From NCBI GenBank assembly GCA_013350335.1, contig CM023541.1, forward strand, positions 34,650,739 to 34,714,738: DNA of 64,000 bases, read 5' to 3'. The position numbers and the translations under genes are program-made. Source of the DNA: Chimonanthus salicifolius. Its lineage: Eukaryota; Streptophyta; Magnoliopsida; Laurales; Calycanthaceae. The notes under the pieces were generated by a model. It was not told the DNA's origin and did not search any database. It worked only from the letters and a program-made list of their open reading frames with translations. Shown one piece after another: positions 1-11,081 of this stretch; within the stretch, counting starts at the first letter, position 1; each line of letters begins with the position of its first letter.

Positions 1-61
1 ACTTCTCTCCTCGAGCAAGGAGTGCTGCGAGCAGAGCGAGAGAACGAAGTGGGCTGTGGTG

Positions 62-365
62 ATGTCGGAATTTGCACCTATTTGTATCTATTTAGTGATC
101 AGTCCGCTAGTTTCTTTGATCCCACTCGGTGTTCCTTTTCCATTTGCTTCCAATAGTTCAACCTATCCAGAAAAATTGTCGGCCTACGAATGTGGTTCCA
201 ATCCTTCCGATGATGCTAGAAGTCGTTTCGATATACGATTTTATCTGGTTCCTATTTTATTTATTATCCCTGATCTGGAAGTCACCTTTTCCTTTCCCTG
301 CAGTACCTCCCAACATGATTGATTCTTTTGGATCTTGGTCCATGATGGCCTTTTTATTGATTTAT
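62..365 (+). pseudogene. nad3: NUMT: mitochondrial nad3 fragment (NADH dehydrogenase subunit 3)
   Basis: The reading frame opened by the ATG at 62 matches plant mitochondrial ND3, a small membrane subunit of respiratory complex I, from its N-terminus (MSEFAPICIYLVIS) through YPEKLSAYECG and SRFDIRFYLV. The frame breaks near position 300, where about two bases seem to be missing. ND3 then continues in another frame (FGSWSMMAFLLI) and similarity ends near 365, so roughly the last 20 codons are absent. Several codons are in the unedited state (Pro or Ser where the mature mitochondrial protein has Leu or Phe after C-to-U editing), so the copy came from mtDNA rather than edited RNA. Positions 1-61 look like mtDNA upstream of nad3, so the insertion probably starts left of the window. 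The flanking sequence is nuclear repeat DNA, and this copy is not expected to function. Confidence 0.93.
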
Positions 366-1344
366 TTAGTGAGTAATCATTGTACTTGTAAGAAAATATT
401 TGTTCAACATTTAATTATTTTGTTGAAATTTTTTTAATAAATGATCATATATTAGGTATTCTGTGTATACCGCTAACTAATATATTAAAGTGGGAATCTA
501 CAAAACACTTGGGCGTGGATTGTGCCCTAGCCTACATTTTCTTTTTAGATTTAGATTTGACTTGCACAATTTTATTTAACTCATTTTCACCGTCATATGA
601 AGTTTAATGATATAAATATTTATTCAATAGTTCAAATTCACTACTTAAAAATAAAAAATTTAGACAACCTCTTAGTGTCCAACTTTAGATAAATGAAATT
701 CTTATTGATATTAATAAAGATGATTATAGTGTATGAGAATTATAACCATCATTATAGTGCCCATATTAAAAGATAGATTCCACTTTCAAATATGATCTTA
801 CAAAACACTCCACTTTCAACCTGTTAAATAAAGTTAATTAAAAACGCGTTAGACTAGCGAGATAATCTAAGTAATAAATTCTAAAGATACGTATCCTCAA
901 ATAGATTGTGGGTCCTATATATTAAGTTCATTTGATAAATGATAATATAGATATGAATTATGTAAAGTTTCACTGTCAAATGATGATCCAAGCCATATAA
1001 TTTTGACCTTTAATTTTGATAAGTATAGGTCATTGATTTTTTAAAGTTCAAAATCAAGAGATAAAATGATCCAAATAGAGGTAAAACTTCATAAACAAAC
1101 TACTTATATGGTTCTCTTTATATCAAAATCAACTATGTAGACTTTAAAGTCCATTTAATGACATATCTAGTTAGTGTATCTTGTATATAAAATAAGGGGG
1201 TATGTATTATATCATGGCTTTAATGTTTTTAGTATTTTTATATTTATTAAATAAGAAATTTAATAAAATTATACTTTTATTTATTATTAATACAAAGATC
1301 TTTAAGAATCACTTTCTTTAGTGTTGAGTTCTAACATATGAGGA

Positions 1345-1552
1345 TAAATGAAACCCACATGGGTGTAGTTCAACTGGTTGCCTCTTGTCTCAAGAAGCGG
1401 GAGGTTGCAGGTTCGAGATCCCATGGCTTAGTTGCAGGTTCGAACTCCCATGGCTTAACCTTGGTGTGTGCCCTAGGAGTAGTGGGCTCACCCATGTGGA
1501 TTTTATGCTAGGTACTCCACAGTTTCCCACATGTAAATTAAAAAAAAAAATG
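1345..1552 (+). mobile_element. tRNA-derived SINE with duplicated B box
   Basis: A Pol III A-box-like sequence (TAGTTCAACTGG) is followed by a B-box-like sequence (GGTTCGAGATCC), and the element ends in a run of A before 1552. A 27-bp unit containing the B box is repeated in tandem (about 1404-1457), the second version reading GGTTCGAACTCC. The matching flanks near 40042 and 63037 lack the element, which gives an empty site and shows that it inserted after those flanks separated. Family assignment is not possible by eye. Confidence 0.75.
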
Positions 1553-1962
1553 CAATGGAAAATATTTTTAGGATGGTGTTTTTTTATTGAATATCAAGTC
1601 TATTGAAGTTGAAACATTATGATTTTTAATGTTTTAAAGTTCAACAATCAAAGTGAATTAGTTAAAATCAATTTAGAATAAAATGAAATTTGAATAAAAG
1701 TACTATTCATATAAGTTGATAACTACGATTAAAGAAAGAGTGATTTTAATTATGATGGATTCCACTTGTGGCCTAAAGTGGGTATGTAATATGATTTAAT
1801 GAAGTTAATATTCGTATCCAGTTTGAAATTCTCTGATCAAATCAATGGACTTTTTAATGAAGGCATCCGTGTAGAATCAAATCAATCAATAAGTGGAACT
1901 TATTATGATGATTTAAAAGTCAATGGTTTTTATATATATTAAATAATTAACATGCCATATGT

Positions 1963-1992
1963 ATTATATTATATTATATTATATTATATTAT
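1963..1992. repeat. (ATATT)n microsatellite
   Basis: About six ATATT units lie roughly 170 bases upstream of the NMO1 start codon. Shorter versions lie at the same place upstream of NMO3 (about 27886-27905 and 28100-28115). Confidence 0.85.
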
Positions 1993-2023
1993 CCAACGAT
2001 GGAACATGTGCATCCACCAATGA

Positions 2024-2070
2024 ACGTGGCGCACGTCTGTCTCTCTCTCTATCCAGTATCACGTATATAA
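2024..2070 (+). promoter_or_regulatory. NMO1 core promoter: paired ACGT boxes and TATA box
   Basis: Two ACGT cores, the cores bound by plant bZIP factors, lie close together in ACGTGGCGCACGT at 2024-2036. TATATAA follows at 2064-2070, 69 bases before the ATG, so transcription should start near 2095-2100. The same arrangement precedes NMO3 but not the B-type copies. Transcription factor binding is inferred from the motif only. Confidence 0.6.
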
Positions 2071-2138
2071 TACTAACACCATAGAGGGAACGTCGAGCTA
2101 GTGTGGTGAGTTAGAAACAAGAAGCCGAAGCAAGAATA

Positions 2139-5100
2139 ATGAAGGTTGGAGGGATACTGGGATTCGACCATGGCATCGTGTTGGCACCCATGGGAGCCGA
2201 CGTCTCAGGCCCAGAGCTGGTGGCTGCTGTGGCCAACGCCGGTGGGATAGGACTCCTTGCCAGCCCTGTCGTATGGATTACTCTTACTCTTACTCTTTCT
2301 CTTCTCTTCACTTTTTATTCTGGAATTTGAATTTCCAATTGGATTTCAAACGGGGTGATGCCCAATTTGATTTGTTGTAGAATGACTACGATGCAACTGT
2401 GAGGGCAATAAAGGAGACGAAGAAACTAACGAATAAACCATTTGGAGCAGGAATTCTTTTGGAATTCGACAACACACAAACCATTAAGGCTATTTTTGAT
2501 GAGAAGCTGGCCTGCATGCAAGTATTTTGGGGCGACTTCCCCAAGGAGATGGTCGATGAAGCTCACAAACATGGCGTCAAAGTCATCCATCAGGCATCCT
2601 CTCCCTCTCCCTCTCCCTCTCCAGGGAATTTCAATGCTTCTCCAAGTGGACTAACCGTTAAAAAATATAAATATTTATTTAATTAGTTAGTTTTAATGGT
2701 CATTTTTTTTTAATATTATATATATGAAGATCATCAGATGTGATTCACTCTTTTGCCATGTTATTTGATTTAAAATGCTACTGAACCCAAACTTAGAAGG
2801 CCATTTAGTTGAACCGCGGGAAAAAATATTCAACCTGCCGATACATGTTGGGTGTATAGTCTAATACTTTTCTCCTCTCCTATTTTTAATTTTATTTTTT
2901 TAGCAAAAAATTATAGAAAATTTTGGCTTCATAGATATGTATTTTTATCATTAAGTAGCGGAAATTTATATATTTAAATGTTGTTTTTAAGTTGCGAAAT
3001 CGAGAATTTGTAATGGTTTTAAAAATTAATAGAAAAATACCAAAAAAGTTCAAGAATGTGAGAAAACATTTCTATTAATTTTATGTAAATTTATTAACTT
3101 AAAAAACAATAAATAAACCTTTCCCATACAAAAAATGTAATTAGAACAAAATTAAACAAAATTTTACCTTCTACTTAATATTCGGTTAAAAAAAATTAGA
3201 AATGCTTTAAATATAATTTTTGGACAATAAACTAAATTCTAAAACAACATTCAAACCATTTCAAACATAATAAGGACACTTTAAAAAACTAAAATCATAT
3301 TTTCATTCAGAATAGATTCATATTGAAATTTAAATAGTTTTTTATGGTTGTGGGCCTCAAAACAGTAAAAAAAAATTAAATAAAGGAATGAATGCTCACT
3401 GCACATACATAGAAAACCATGCGAATGCGACCACCTGGGACGTCACAACCGTGATCCAGGACGAGCCCCGATGCATGCGGGTGATACGTATCGACCCTCT
3501 CCTAATTAATATGTAACGGTAGATATGCAACGTATCCGCCATTTTTTTACCTTCATTTGAACTACACGTTGCTTATTCTAATATTCTATCATTTAAAGTT
3601 TGTGTGCTTTTGAGATGAATTGGGTTTGTTATGGTTTTTTAATTACTGACTAGTGGATGTGCTTTTCTAGTTGCTGTTGAAAAATATTTTCAGTTAGAAT
3701 AGTCCGTGGCCATTTTGTATTTTTCATGTTAGTTACTGAATGAGTCTCTCACAAAATTAGCCGATGCAGCCACCGTCACTGGCCAACAATTCCATTGAAA
3801 TGAGGACCTCCCAAGTCATGCCATTCTTTTTTGATGGATTATTACTTGTACTTTACAAAATTTTCGTAAATAATTTTATTTGATCTTGTCCATCAAAATC
3901 ATAAAGAAATACTAATGGCGGAAGTGGTCGGGATATGCTATCCATGATGGGACCCACATTTTAGATGTTTGCGATTGTGAACGACTACACTATAATCGTT
4001 TGTGTTATGGGCCTATTAAGTTTCAAAGAGAAGAACTTTATTTGTTTAGGCTCTTTCTCCAAAATTTTTTGCTAGGTTATGCATTGATTTCATTATGATC
4101 CTCTATAAACATTTCGAGTCTTCTAACATTAAGCTTGAATTGGAGGAGTTCACTTATTGATAATCGTCTTCATCAACAATGTCTTTTTCTTTTTTACTTT
4201 TAATCTTCAGGTGGGAACTGTTAAAGCAGCTGAAAAGGCGGTTGAAGCAGGGGTTGATTGCATCATTGCTCAAGGGGTAGAGGCTGGAGGTCACATTGCC
4301 GGAACTGTCAGTTGCACTTCTTTCTCTTTTTTTCGTTTGAGTTCTAATGGATTGAAAGAGTTAATATGGAGGGTAGAACCTATAAAGAACGCTAGATATA
4401 TTTCTTTGGAGGCACGCCTCACTACCATGGAGTGGATGCGGGCAAACTGGAAATGATTGTTAAATTGATCAGTTTGGATCCAACTCGATCATTGATTAGC
4501 CTGGAATGTCGAACCAAACTCGAACCTACTAGGTGTTACTAGAAGTTTCTATCCCTACCACAATTAAATGGAGTCATAATTATCTTCTACATAAAATGTG
4601 GATGGAATCTAGATAAAGAAAGAAATGGTTAATGGTGTAGTGATTGAGTGTATGATTTATTGTTTTAATGAGAGGGTTAAATGGAGAATCAGAACTCGAA
4701 AAATCAACCTTAGATGAATTTTATCTTTGATGGTCTTCTACTTCTTTTTAAATTTTGATATGATCTTTGTGTACAATGTTGATCCAACTCATTCATATGC
4801 CACTCGTTGCCATCTGATCTTTTGACTTTCTTCTCTACCATATATATTAATTTTTTATTTACCCTCCAATAGGTCCTTCATTAGAGGGATGTGTGGTCTT
4901 TTAATCTATGATAGCTTTTGGATCTCTCCCACCCACTATGATGGTTACCATATCAATGGGCTGAATCATCATGCTTTGGATACTAAATTACCCAAACCAG
5001 TATTGACGCATTGTCCTTACTATTTTAAGTCGATTTCGGATTTTTACTTTTTCAATTGACCGTGTTAGAAGTAATCTTCACTGCCATTCGTCTATAAATG

Positions 5101-6423
5101 TCCATGTGGTTGGCTTTACTAATTAGTCATCGGTTCTCCACGTTCTATAGGTTTCTTTAATGGCATTGCTTCCTAGAATTGTGGACGTTGTTGGTGATAG
5201 AAATATTCCAGTAGTTGCTGCAGGAGCCATATCTGATGCACGTGGTTATGTCGCCGCCTTATCATTGGGTGCAAAGGGTATATGTTTGGGGACAAGGTTA
5301 GTCTATCACAACATAAATTATTGATACCATTTGGAGGAAATTAAAAGAAGCCCCAACCCAATTACGAAGGGATAGATGATTGTTTGAAAACTCAAATATC
5401 AACATTTTGTATCCTTTTCAAGGGAAAAAACTAAGTTTGAAGGCTTTATATCCTCAAACTATACATTGGTCAAAATTTCAAATGGACTAAACTGAACTTG
5501 GGCAAGTAATCTCAACTATATTTGTTTCATCAGAGTTTGAATTTAAAGTCTAGACAAAGTCGCCATATTCTTGCCCATTCTTACTTGAAAGCATTAAAAA
5601 TATTGAAGCCCAATCAAGTTACATCATCTGATCCTAAGCTTGTCTTTTAGGCCTAGTTACATAATAGATTGGACCAGGGCCTAATCACTACAAAGCCTAG
5701 TGATATAGTTCTGAGCTGGCCTAACTGATGTAGAAGTGTTAGGAACCAGAATAAGTAGGCAAATAATTGATTTAACTCACATATTTTTAACCACCAAGTC
5801 TCCAACATAATTCTCATTATTTCCATTTAAACAGGTTTATAGCGACAAAGGAATCATATGCAAATGATTATTACAAACGCCAACTTCTTCATTACAAAGA
5901 AGATGAAACTGATTGTAGTGATTTATATGGTCGGGCGACATGGAGGGCATTTGTTCGTTGCTTGAACACACCCTTTCACAAGAAATGGCAAAATGCACCA
6001 GATGATGTGCAAAATGATGAAACTCAACCAATCATTGGGTACTCAACCATTTATTGGGAGGTAAATTCCTGATCATTGTTAACTTATTCAAAAGGAAATG
6101 TATTTAAGCATGATAGGCCAAGAGAAAGCTCATGAAGAATATTATAGATAGAGATTTATAATTTATTTTTAACATGTTAGGAGGCAACTCTTCGCCGATT
6201 TGCGGGTCAAGTTGCAAATAGGACTACAAGTGGTGAGCTTGAAGACATGTGTATGTTAGCAGGACAAGGAGTGGGATTAGTGAATGATATTGTTCCGGCA
6301 GCTGAAGTCATTTCGAGGTTTGTGGAAGGAGCCAAAGCTATAATCCAAGGCTTAGGAGAGAAATGCCCCCAGCCTCTACCTGCGACTCTTTACAAAGAAA
6401 TTGATGTGCATTTACAAGTTTAG
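2139..6423 (+). CDS. NMO1: nitronate monooxygenase-like FMN enzyme, 6 exons, 351 aa, intact
   Basis: Exons are 2139-2270, 2381-2593, 4211-4306, 5151-5296, 5835-6060 and 6181-6423; joined they give 351 residues with no internal stop. The family oxidises alkyl nitronates with O2 using FMN in a TIM barrel. Visible landmarks are the first strand GIVLAPMG (residues 12-19), KPFGAG (63-68), QGVEAGGH (136-143) with the His that corresponds to the family's catalytic base, VVAAGAI (168-174) and LGAKGICLGTR (186-196) for FMN phosphate binding. Most relatives have AGGI where this has AGAI. The protein is close in layout to the plant NMO-like family (about 330 aa). The ATG is the first in frame and follows a TATA box by 69 bases. 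Intron 2 starts with GC rather than GT (CAG|GCATCC). AATAAA signals occur at 6477 and 6516. No targeting peptide is evident. Substrate is unknown; propionate-3-nitronate is a reasonable guess from the family. Confidence 0.92.
3395..3545. repeat. GC-richer unclassified block in intron 2 of A-type copies
   Basis: A block of about 150 bases rich in CG dinucleotides and CGATACGTATCG-like motifs stands out from the AT-rich intron. It recurs at 29525-29680 in NMO3 and 52635-52790 in NMO5, and is absent from the B-type copies, where that part of the intron is deleted. It may be an old dispersed element. No coding potential is supported. Confidence 0.4.
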
Positions 6424-8211
6424 CTTGTAAAAATATCAAGGCAACTTCAATGATCATTTCATGGCTATGGCCTACCAATAAATTTTAATACTAGTGACAA
6501 ACAAAGCTATTGAGAAATAAAGTTGCATGTCCACCTCTTTGGTTATAATCAATGGTTTTCCGAGGGATAGTATATGTGGTAATTGTGTGTATGTGACCTA
6601 TCATGTATTGTAAGGCATCTTTCTAATTGCTAATAAATGCTTTTTGAAGCTTAATATACATTCTTGGTTTGTCACTTTCGACCTCTTTATTTGTGTTCTT
6701 CCAATTTTTAGTGTGATTATTTACTGTAGTTAGAGGACATGCCTACTTAATTCTTTGTGATTGTTCCATTTTAGTGTCACTTTTGGTGTATTTACCATTC
6801 TCCATCCATCTATCTCTCCTGTACCTTGAAAACTCAAAATCTCATAATGGACTTGAAATCTTACCGAGTTGCGTAACTCAATTGAATTTTTGGATTCAAC
6901 TCGAAAAGAACTAAGTAAAACTCATGGATTCGTACAACTCGAAATCCTATCAAGTTGAGTCAATTCATTTAAACTCGTCTAAGTTCTTTTAAATTTAATA
7001 ATTACTTCCAATGAAATGAAATATAATTATTTCTATATTATTTTCCATTTGGTAAATGACAATAGTTTTGTCTAAAATAATCTCTTCTATTTCCATTTTT
7101 TTCTCCCGTGATGCAAGCATCATGGACTTAGACTTGATTGAGCATATTGCATTGGACTACATGAACGGATTTAACAAAGGACACACTAATTAAACCCCAT
7201 CTAATTAGCTTCTCATAACTTTGACCTTAGCTCATTAGAACCTTGGATTTGGCCTCATCCACTAAATGACCCAAATACCGACCTTCCAATGACCCAACTA
7301 CTCAATTAAAGGCCTCACATGAAAAATTATTACTTCAATGGAATGAAAATGGTTTTATCTAAAATAATTTGTTCTAGTTTGATTCCTTTCTCCTGGTACA
7401 AATGACCCTTCAATTTTCCAGATTTCAATTAAGTAGTCAAAAACTCAAATCATCCTCCAAATAATGCAAAGCCAAAAAAGTATATTACCATTGTAACCTC
7501 CACCAATCGATTTGCTACATTTTTTATTAATTATTCAATAGTAAACGTTGATGCCTAAGAATGTATGTGTTCTTCATGGGTCCATGATTAGATGTGTTAT
7601 GCAATCCTTTTGGAAATTTGAGTGAATATTATTGTAATAAAAGGAGAATGAATAGTGCTTGAACATATCAATCATCAAGGGAGGAACATCCAATTAAAAA
7701 GCCACGTCCCACTTATTGCATCAAGATATTCATCTTTCAGAAATAAATACTAAACAAGTTCTTAACCGTCCTCCGTCTCTAGAACGCGAGAACATAAAAT
7801 CCACCGCAAATGAAATAGTAAGGGAAAAAGGACAAGGGAATATAAAGCTATTAATAAGAAAAAATGATACGAAGCCAGGGAAATCAATTCTTCTTGAATT
7901 GAAAGAAAAACAGAGAAATCAGGTCTTATCTCAGTTACGGATAATCAATCTTCCTAAAATCCAAGTTATTACTTAAATGTGGCAGGTCCAGTAACTCTCC
8001 AAATAACCTTGTTTTTGTGGTTGAAGCTTTCACACCAACCATTATTTTTTTATTTGGCCCTGAGTTTTATACACAGAGCTATAAAAATGGTTGAATGAAG
8101 AGTAAAAAAAGAAAATGTTCAGACTAAATGGTTGAAAATATTAATAAAAAAAAAATCTTAATATCATTTTTTCTTAATTTACGTTTGGAAAACATCGGGA
8201 AACGCAACATA

Positions 8212-8321
8212 AAACCCCACGGGCGAGCCCACTACTCCTAGGGCACACCAAGGTTAGGCCATAGGGGTTCGAACCCGCAATCTTTCGCTTCCTAGGATGG
8301 GGGTAACAAGTTGAGCTCATC
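8212..8321 (-). mobile_element. tRNA-derived SINE, minus strand
   Basis: The reverse complement shows GAGCTCAACTTGTTACC as an A-box region and GGGTTCGAACCCC as a B box. It ends in the same CCTAGGAGTAGTGGGCTC block seen in the SINE at 1345-1552, so both belong to one family. Sister copies lie at about 34766-34872 and 58250-58360. The NMO2 flank near 19970 is an empty site, so the insertion happened in the A-type lineage before it was duplicated. Confidence 0.7.
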
Positions 8322-9267
8322 ATGGACAATTAAAAATGTTTCCTTTAAAAAAGGTGACATTATAAAAAATTCACCGGGATATTGTTTGAATATTATCATT
8401 TATCATCTTCTTAACATCATTTTATCGGATATTCACTGTTATAACAGAGGTGAAAAATACATGTTATTAACGTTATAATGATATTTTCACGATAAAAATA
8501 TAGTAAAATTGAAATTATCGTCGATATTTGTATCATTATTGTTCCTTTAATACTTAAATTGCTTCATTATGTAATTGCTTTAATTGTTCAATATTTAGAA
8601 CTACATCAATTACTTTTAGAAAGAAAAGAAAATATTTATAATATGTATTTATATAATACAAAAAAAGTAGAAGATGTGTTCAGATAGTTGAATAATTTAT
8701 GAATTAGCATTAAAAGTTATTACTGTATACATATAAAATTTAATTATCTTTTAAAAAACCTTTGTAAGAAGAGCTTTTATTTTTTTTTTAAATACATTTG
8801 ATGCAAATCTTAACTTTTGAAGTGGATCTCAAACCACTGCAAGCTATTTCTGTAGTCCGTCAACTACGATTTTCCATCCTCTTGGTGTAGATTTAATTAC
8901 TATGTTTAATGCACGTTTTCCTAGTTTTTTTACACGTTTAATTAATCATATTTTCCTAATTGTAACTTGATTATACTTTAATTGCATTTTTATTACGTAA
9001 ACCACAAAGTAGGATTGCGATAAACAGTAATAGAACATCACATCAATAGAACCTTTTTAATGATAAACAGTGAGTTCAAATCTAAAATATATTATTCTTA
9101 ATCTTATTTTATGTATTTATACAAATGAAAGTCATGTATCAGGTCAGACGCAATGGTGGAGCTACCACATTTTCTTTGATTTTTTTTTTTTAATTTTTAA
9201 TTTTTTTTGATATTAGTGAAATGTCTTTCTTACTCTCTTGTCTTCACTCTTTTTTTTTTAATGATCA

Positions 9268-9430
9268 AAGTGTTCAGGTCTCTTGGAGCATCCGATTAAT
9301 CTTTGGAGAATGTGCAAACCTCTTTACCCACACACACTGAGTAACTCTATAGAGAGTGGTCCTTTCGGGTGGAGTGGAAATTAAACTCAGAACTCTTATT
9401 TTCTAAGATGAGTTTCTGGCCATCACTCTA
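9268..9430 (-). repeat. SINE-like dispersed repeat in the NMO1 3' flank
   Basis: The block carries the signature TGCAAACCTCTTTACCCACA and GAGAGTGGTCCTTTCGGGTG. Related copies lie at 20686-20845, 36085-36250 and 59315-59485, at the same relative place in the A and B flanks, so it predates the A/B split. Read on the minus strand it has a weak B-box-like segment. A SINE is likely but not proven. Confidence 0.5.
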
Positions 9431-10123
9431 ACCTTGTTGAATTTTATGTTCACTCTCTATTCCCTACAAAAGTTAGGACAAACAAATAAGTTCCAGCAGT
9501 CTATGTTTCTTCCCAAATGTCCATTCCACCGTTTGATTTAAAATTTTCACTATATATGGACTCATTTTGGACTAATTTTATATGTCCATTTAAAAGATCT
9601 AATAATGTGATTGAAAAAACTCAATTTATTAGACAATTAAAATCATATTTTTAAACTCTTCAAACTTAGAATAAAAATTAAAATAGTAATTTAAGAAAAA
9701 AATTATCTAGCACCCAGGCTTAAAGGCTTGGGTTCTATGATCATAGATGTCAAAGGATAGGATTCATTCTATAATCAGAACATTTAGATGGCATGAATTC
9801 TACCAAAAAGTTGAAAATCTGGTTCACTAAGTTTGAAAGGTAAAATAACAATTTTAACTGTCTAAATTTAGCTTTAAATCATTTAACATTCCGTTTTGAG
9901 TCTCTCTTGGTTTTATATATCCATTTGCAACCAAAAATTTTAGACCCTTCACAGACTTAATTTTTCCTCGTAGATTTTAGCTCATCTTTCTTAGTATTTA
10001 ACCTTTACAGTTTGTGTAAATGTAATTGAATCACCTTCAACACCTATGTAAAAGTCATATTCTTATAGATACATAATATAGTCATCCAACATAAGCAAGT
10101 CTCTTAACTCGTTGAGACTTTCT

Positions 10124-10318
10124 TTAAACTATATTTTCATCTACATTTTGCTTTGGATGAACATCATCTATAATTGGATTATTGGCAACTTCTAGATTAT
10201 ATTGTAGTTGATATATACTAGGAAGTGATTGTGCCATTACTTTAAAATTAACGATATCATGTGGCACGGTAAAACCTATACCCTTTGGATCTATCGAGGT
10301 ATCCAATAACATATCCAT
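10124..10318 (-). pseudogene. Ty1/copia integrase C-terminal relic
   Basis: The minus strand encodes VPHDIVNFKVMAQSLPS and IIDDVHPKQNVDENIV. The same stretch follows the copia motif YNPHEKKLDPRIGNGYVIGY in the longer relic at 21667-21933. Only the tail of the integrase region remains here. The relic ends about 10 bases before the B-type promoter of NMO2, marking a rearrangement breakpoint. Confidence 0.7.
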
Positions 10319-10329
10319 TATCTATTCTA

Positions 10330-10416
10330 GGATCTCTCTCTCTACCCAATGCCACCTATATAACACTAAACTATATAAAACTAACACTATAGGGATACAG
10401 GAAACGTCGAGCTGGT
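10330..10416 (+). promoter_or_regulatory. NMO2 original promoter, cut short upstream
   Basis: A CT-rich tract is followed by two TATA boxes, TATATAA at 10357-10363 and TATATAAA at 10372-10379. The same two boxes precede the LTRs of NMO4 (about 40480-40510) and NMO6 (about 63438-63460). Unlike the A-type promoters there are no paired ACGT boxes. In NMO2 the upstream boundary is a copia relic, so only about 90 bases of host promoter remain before the inserted LTR. Confidence 0.55.
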
Positions 10417-11040
10417 TGTTGGGATGTGGGTAGAATACTTAAAGTGGGCCCATGGTAATCTTGTTAAATACTTATGCTAACTGCTAAGAAGTGCCGTGTA
10501 ATGCAACTAAAACAAGTTGATTAATATGTAATTCCTAAATTAAAGGAATAGCAACTACTAACTGTTTGCTGGGTTCTTCTATATATATACATAGAGTTCG
10601 AGAGAAGGACTGAACAGAGAGAAAAAAACATCCGTGTGTAGTTTCAAGAACAGAGACACGAACTGAGAGAGCGATCAGATCAGTGGGTTTCTTGATCTTG
10701 ATCGGCGACGAGAGAGGAGAAAGGGATCAGCAAGAGAGAACCCAGAGAAAGTCAGGCTCAGATCCCTCTGCGTGTCAGCTGTATAACAGAGAACCAACGT
10801 GCAGCAATACAAAGTGTGAGAAGAGAACAAGGTGATCTGCATACAGCCAGACTTGCAGGGAGCTGCGTGCTTGTGTAGTACAGTACGTCAAATAGTACTG
10901 TGTGAGTGAACACCAGGTTACAAGCTCCGTAGACGTAAGTTGGGTTGGCCGAACGACGTAATATCGGTGCATTGCTTGGTGCTTGATTTTATTCTGTTAA
11001 TTGATTATTATTGTTTATTCCGCATTAATTATTCCTAACA
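10417..11040 (+). mobile_element. Solo LTR in the 5' leader of NMO2 (family L1), 624 bp
   Basis: The element runs from TGTTGGGA to TCCTAACA, near-perfect inverted termini with TG...CA ends, and is flanked by the 5-bp target duplication CTGGT (10412-10416 and 11041-11045). Without it, the leader matches NMO1 and NMO3. It has its own TATA box (TATATATA, 10580-10587) in the sense direction and a good splice donor GTAAGT at 10935-10940. From the predicted LTR start site near 10610 to the NMO2 ATG at 11082 I find no ATG. The same insertion, with the same target duplication, precedes NMO4 and NMO6. Superfamily is not clear from the LTR alone. Confidence 0.92.
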
Positions 11041-11081
11041 CTGGTGTGGTGAGTTAGAAACGAGAAGCAGAAGCAAGAATA

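Larger units (their letters stand above)
366..2023. other. AT-rich 5' flank of NMO1, no gene
   Basis: No coding region can be supported here. The stretch from about 540 to 2020 is related to the upstream flanks of NMO3 (about 27450-28140), NMO4 (about 39120-40200) and the expected NMO6 (about 62300-63180), so it is an old duplicated flank. It contains one SINE and a short ATATT microsatellite, annotated separately. Confidence 0.8.
6424..10123. other. 3' flank of NMO1, no gene
   Basis: This AT-rich flank is shared by all copies: compare 17981-21660 after NMO2, 33086-36960 after NMO3, 50432-51367 (truncated) after NMO4 and 56189-60185 after NMO5. Apart from SINE-like repeats I see no gene. A short open frame near 7716-7976 is not conserved as coding sequence in the sister flanks. 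Confidence 0.75.

Noticed and set aside
56..322. Functional nad3 gene
   Set aside because: It has a frame break near 300, a missing C-terminus, unedited codons and a nuclear context. The GTG at 56 is also not the start; the ATG at 62 is.
1369..1420. tRNA gene
   Set aside because: A and B boxes are present but the sequence does not fold into a cloverleaf by eye, the B box is duplicated and an A-rich tail follows. It is a SINE.
7716..7976. Open frame of 86 codons in the NMO1 3' flank
   Set aside because: The sister flanks near 19400-19560 and 57800-58000 are homologous DNA but do not keep the frame. It has no recognisable domain.
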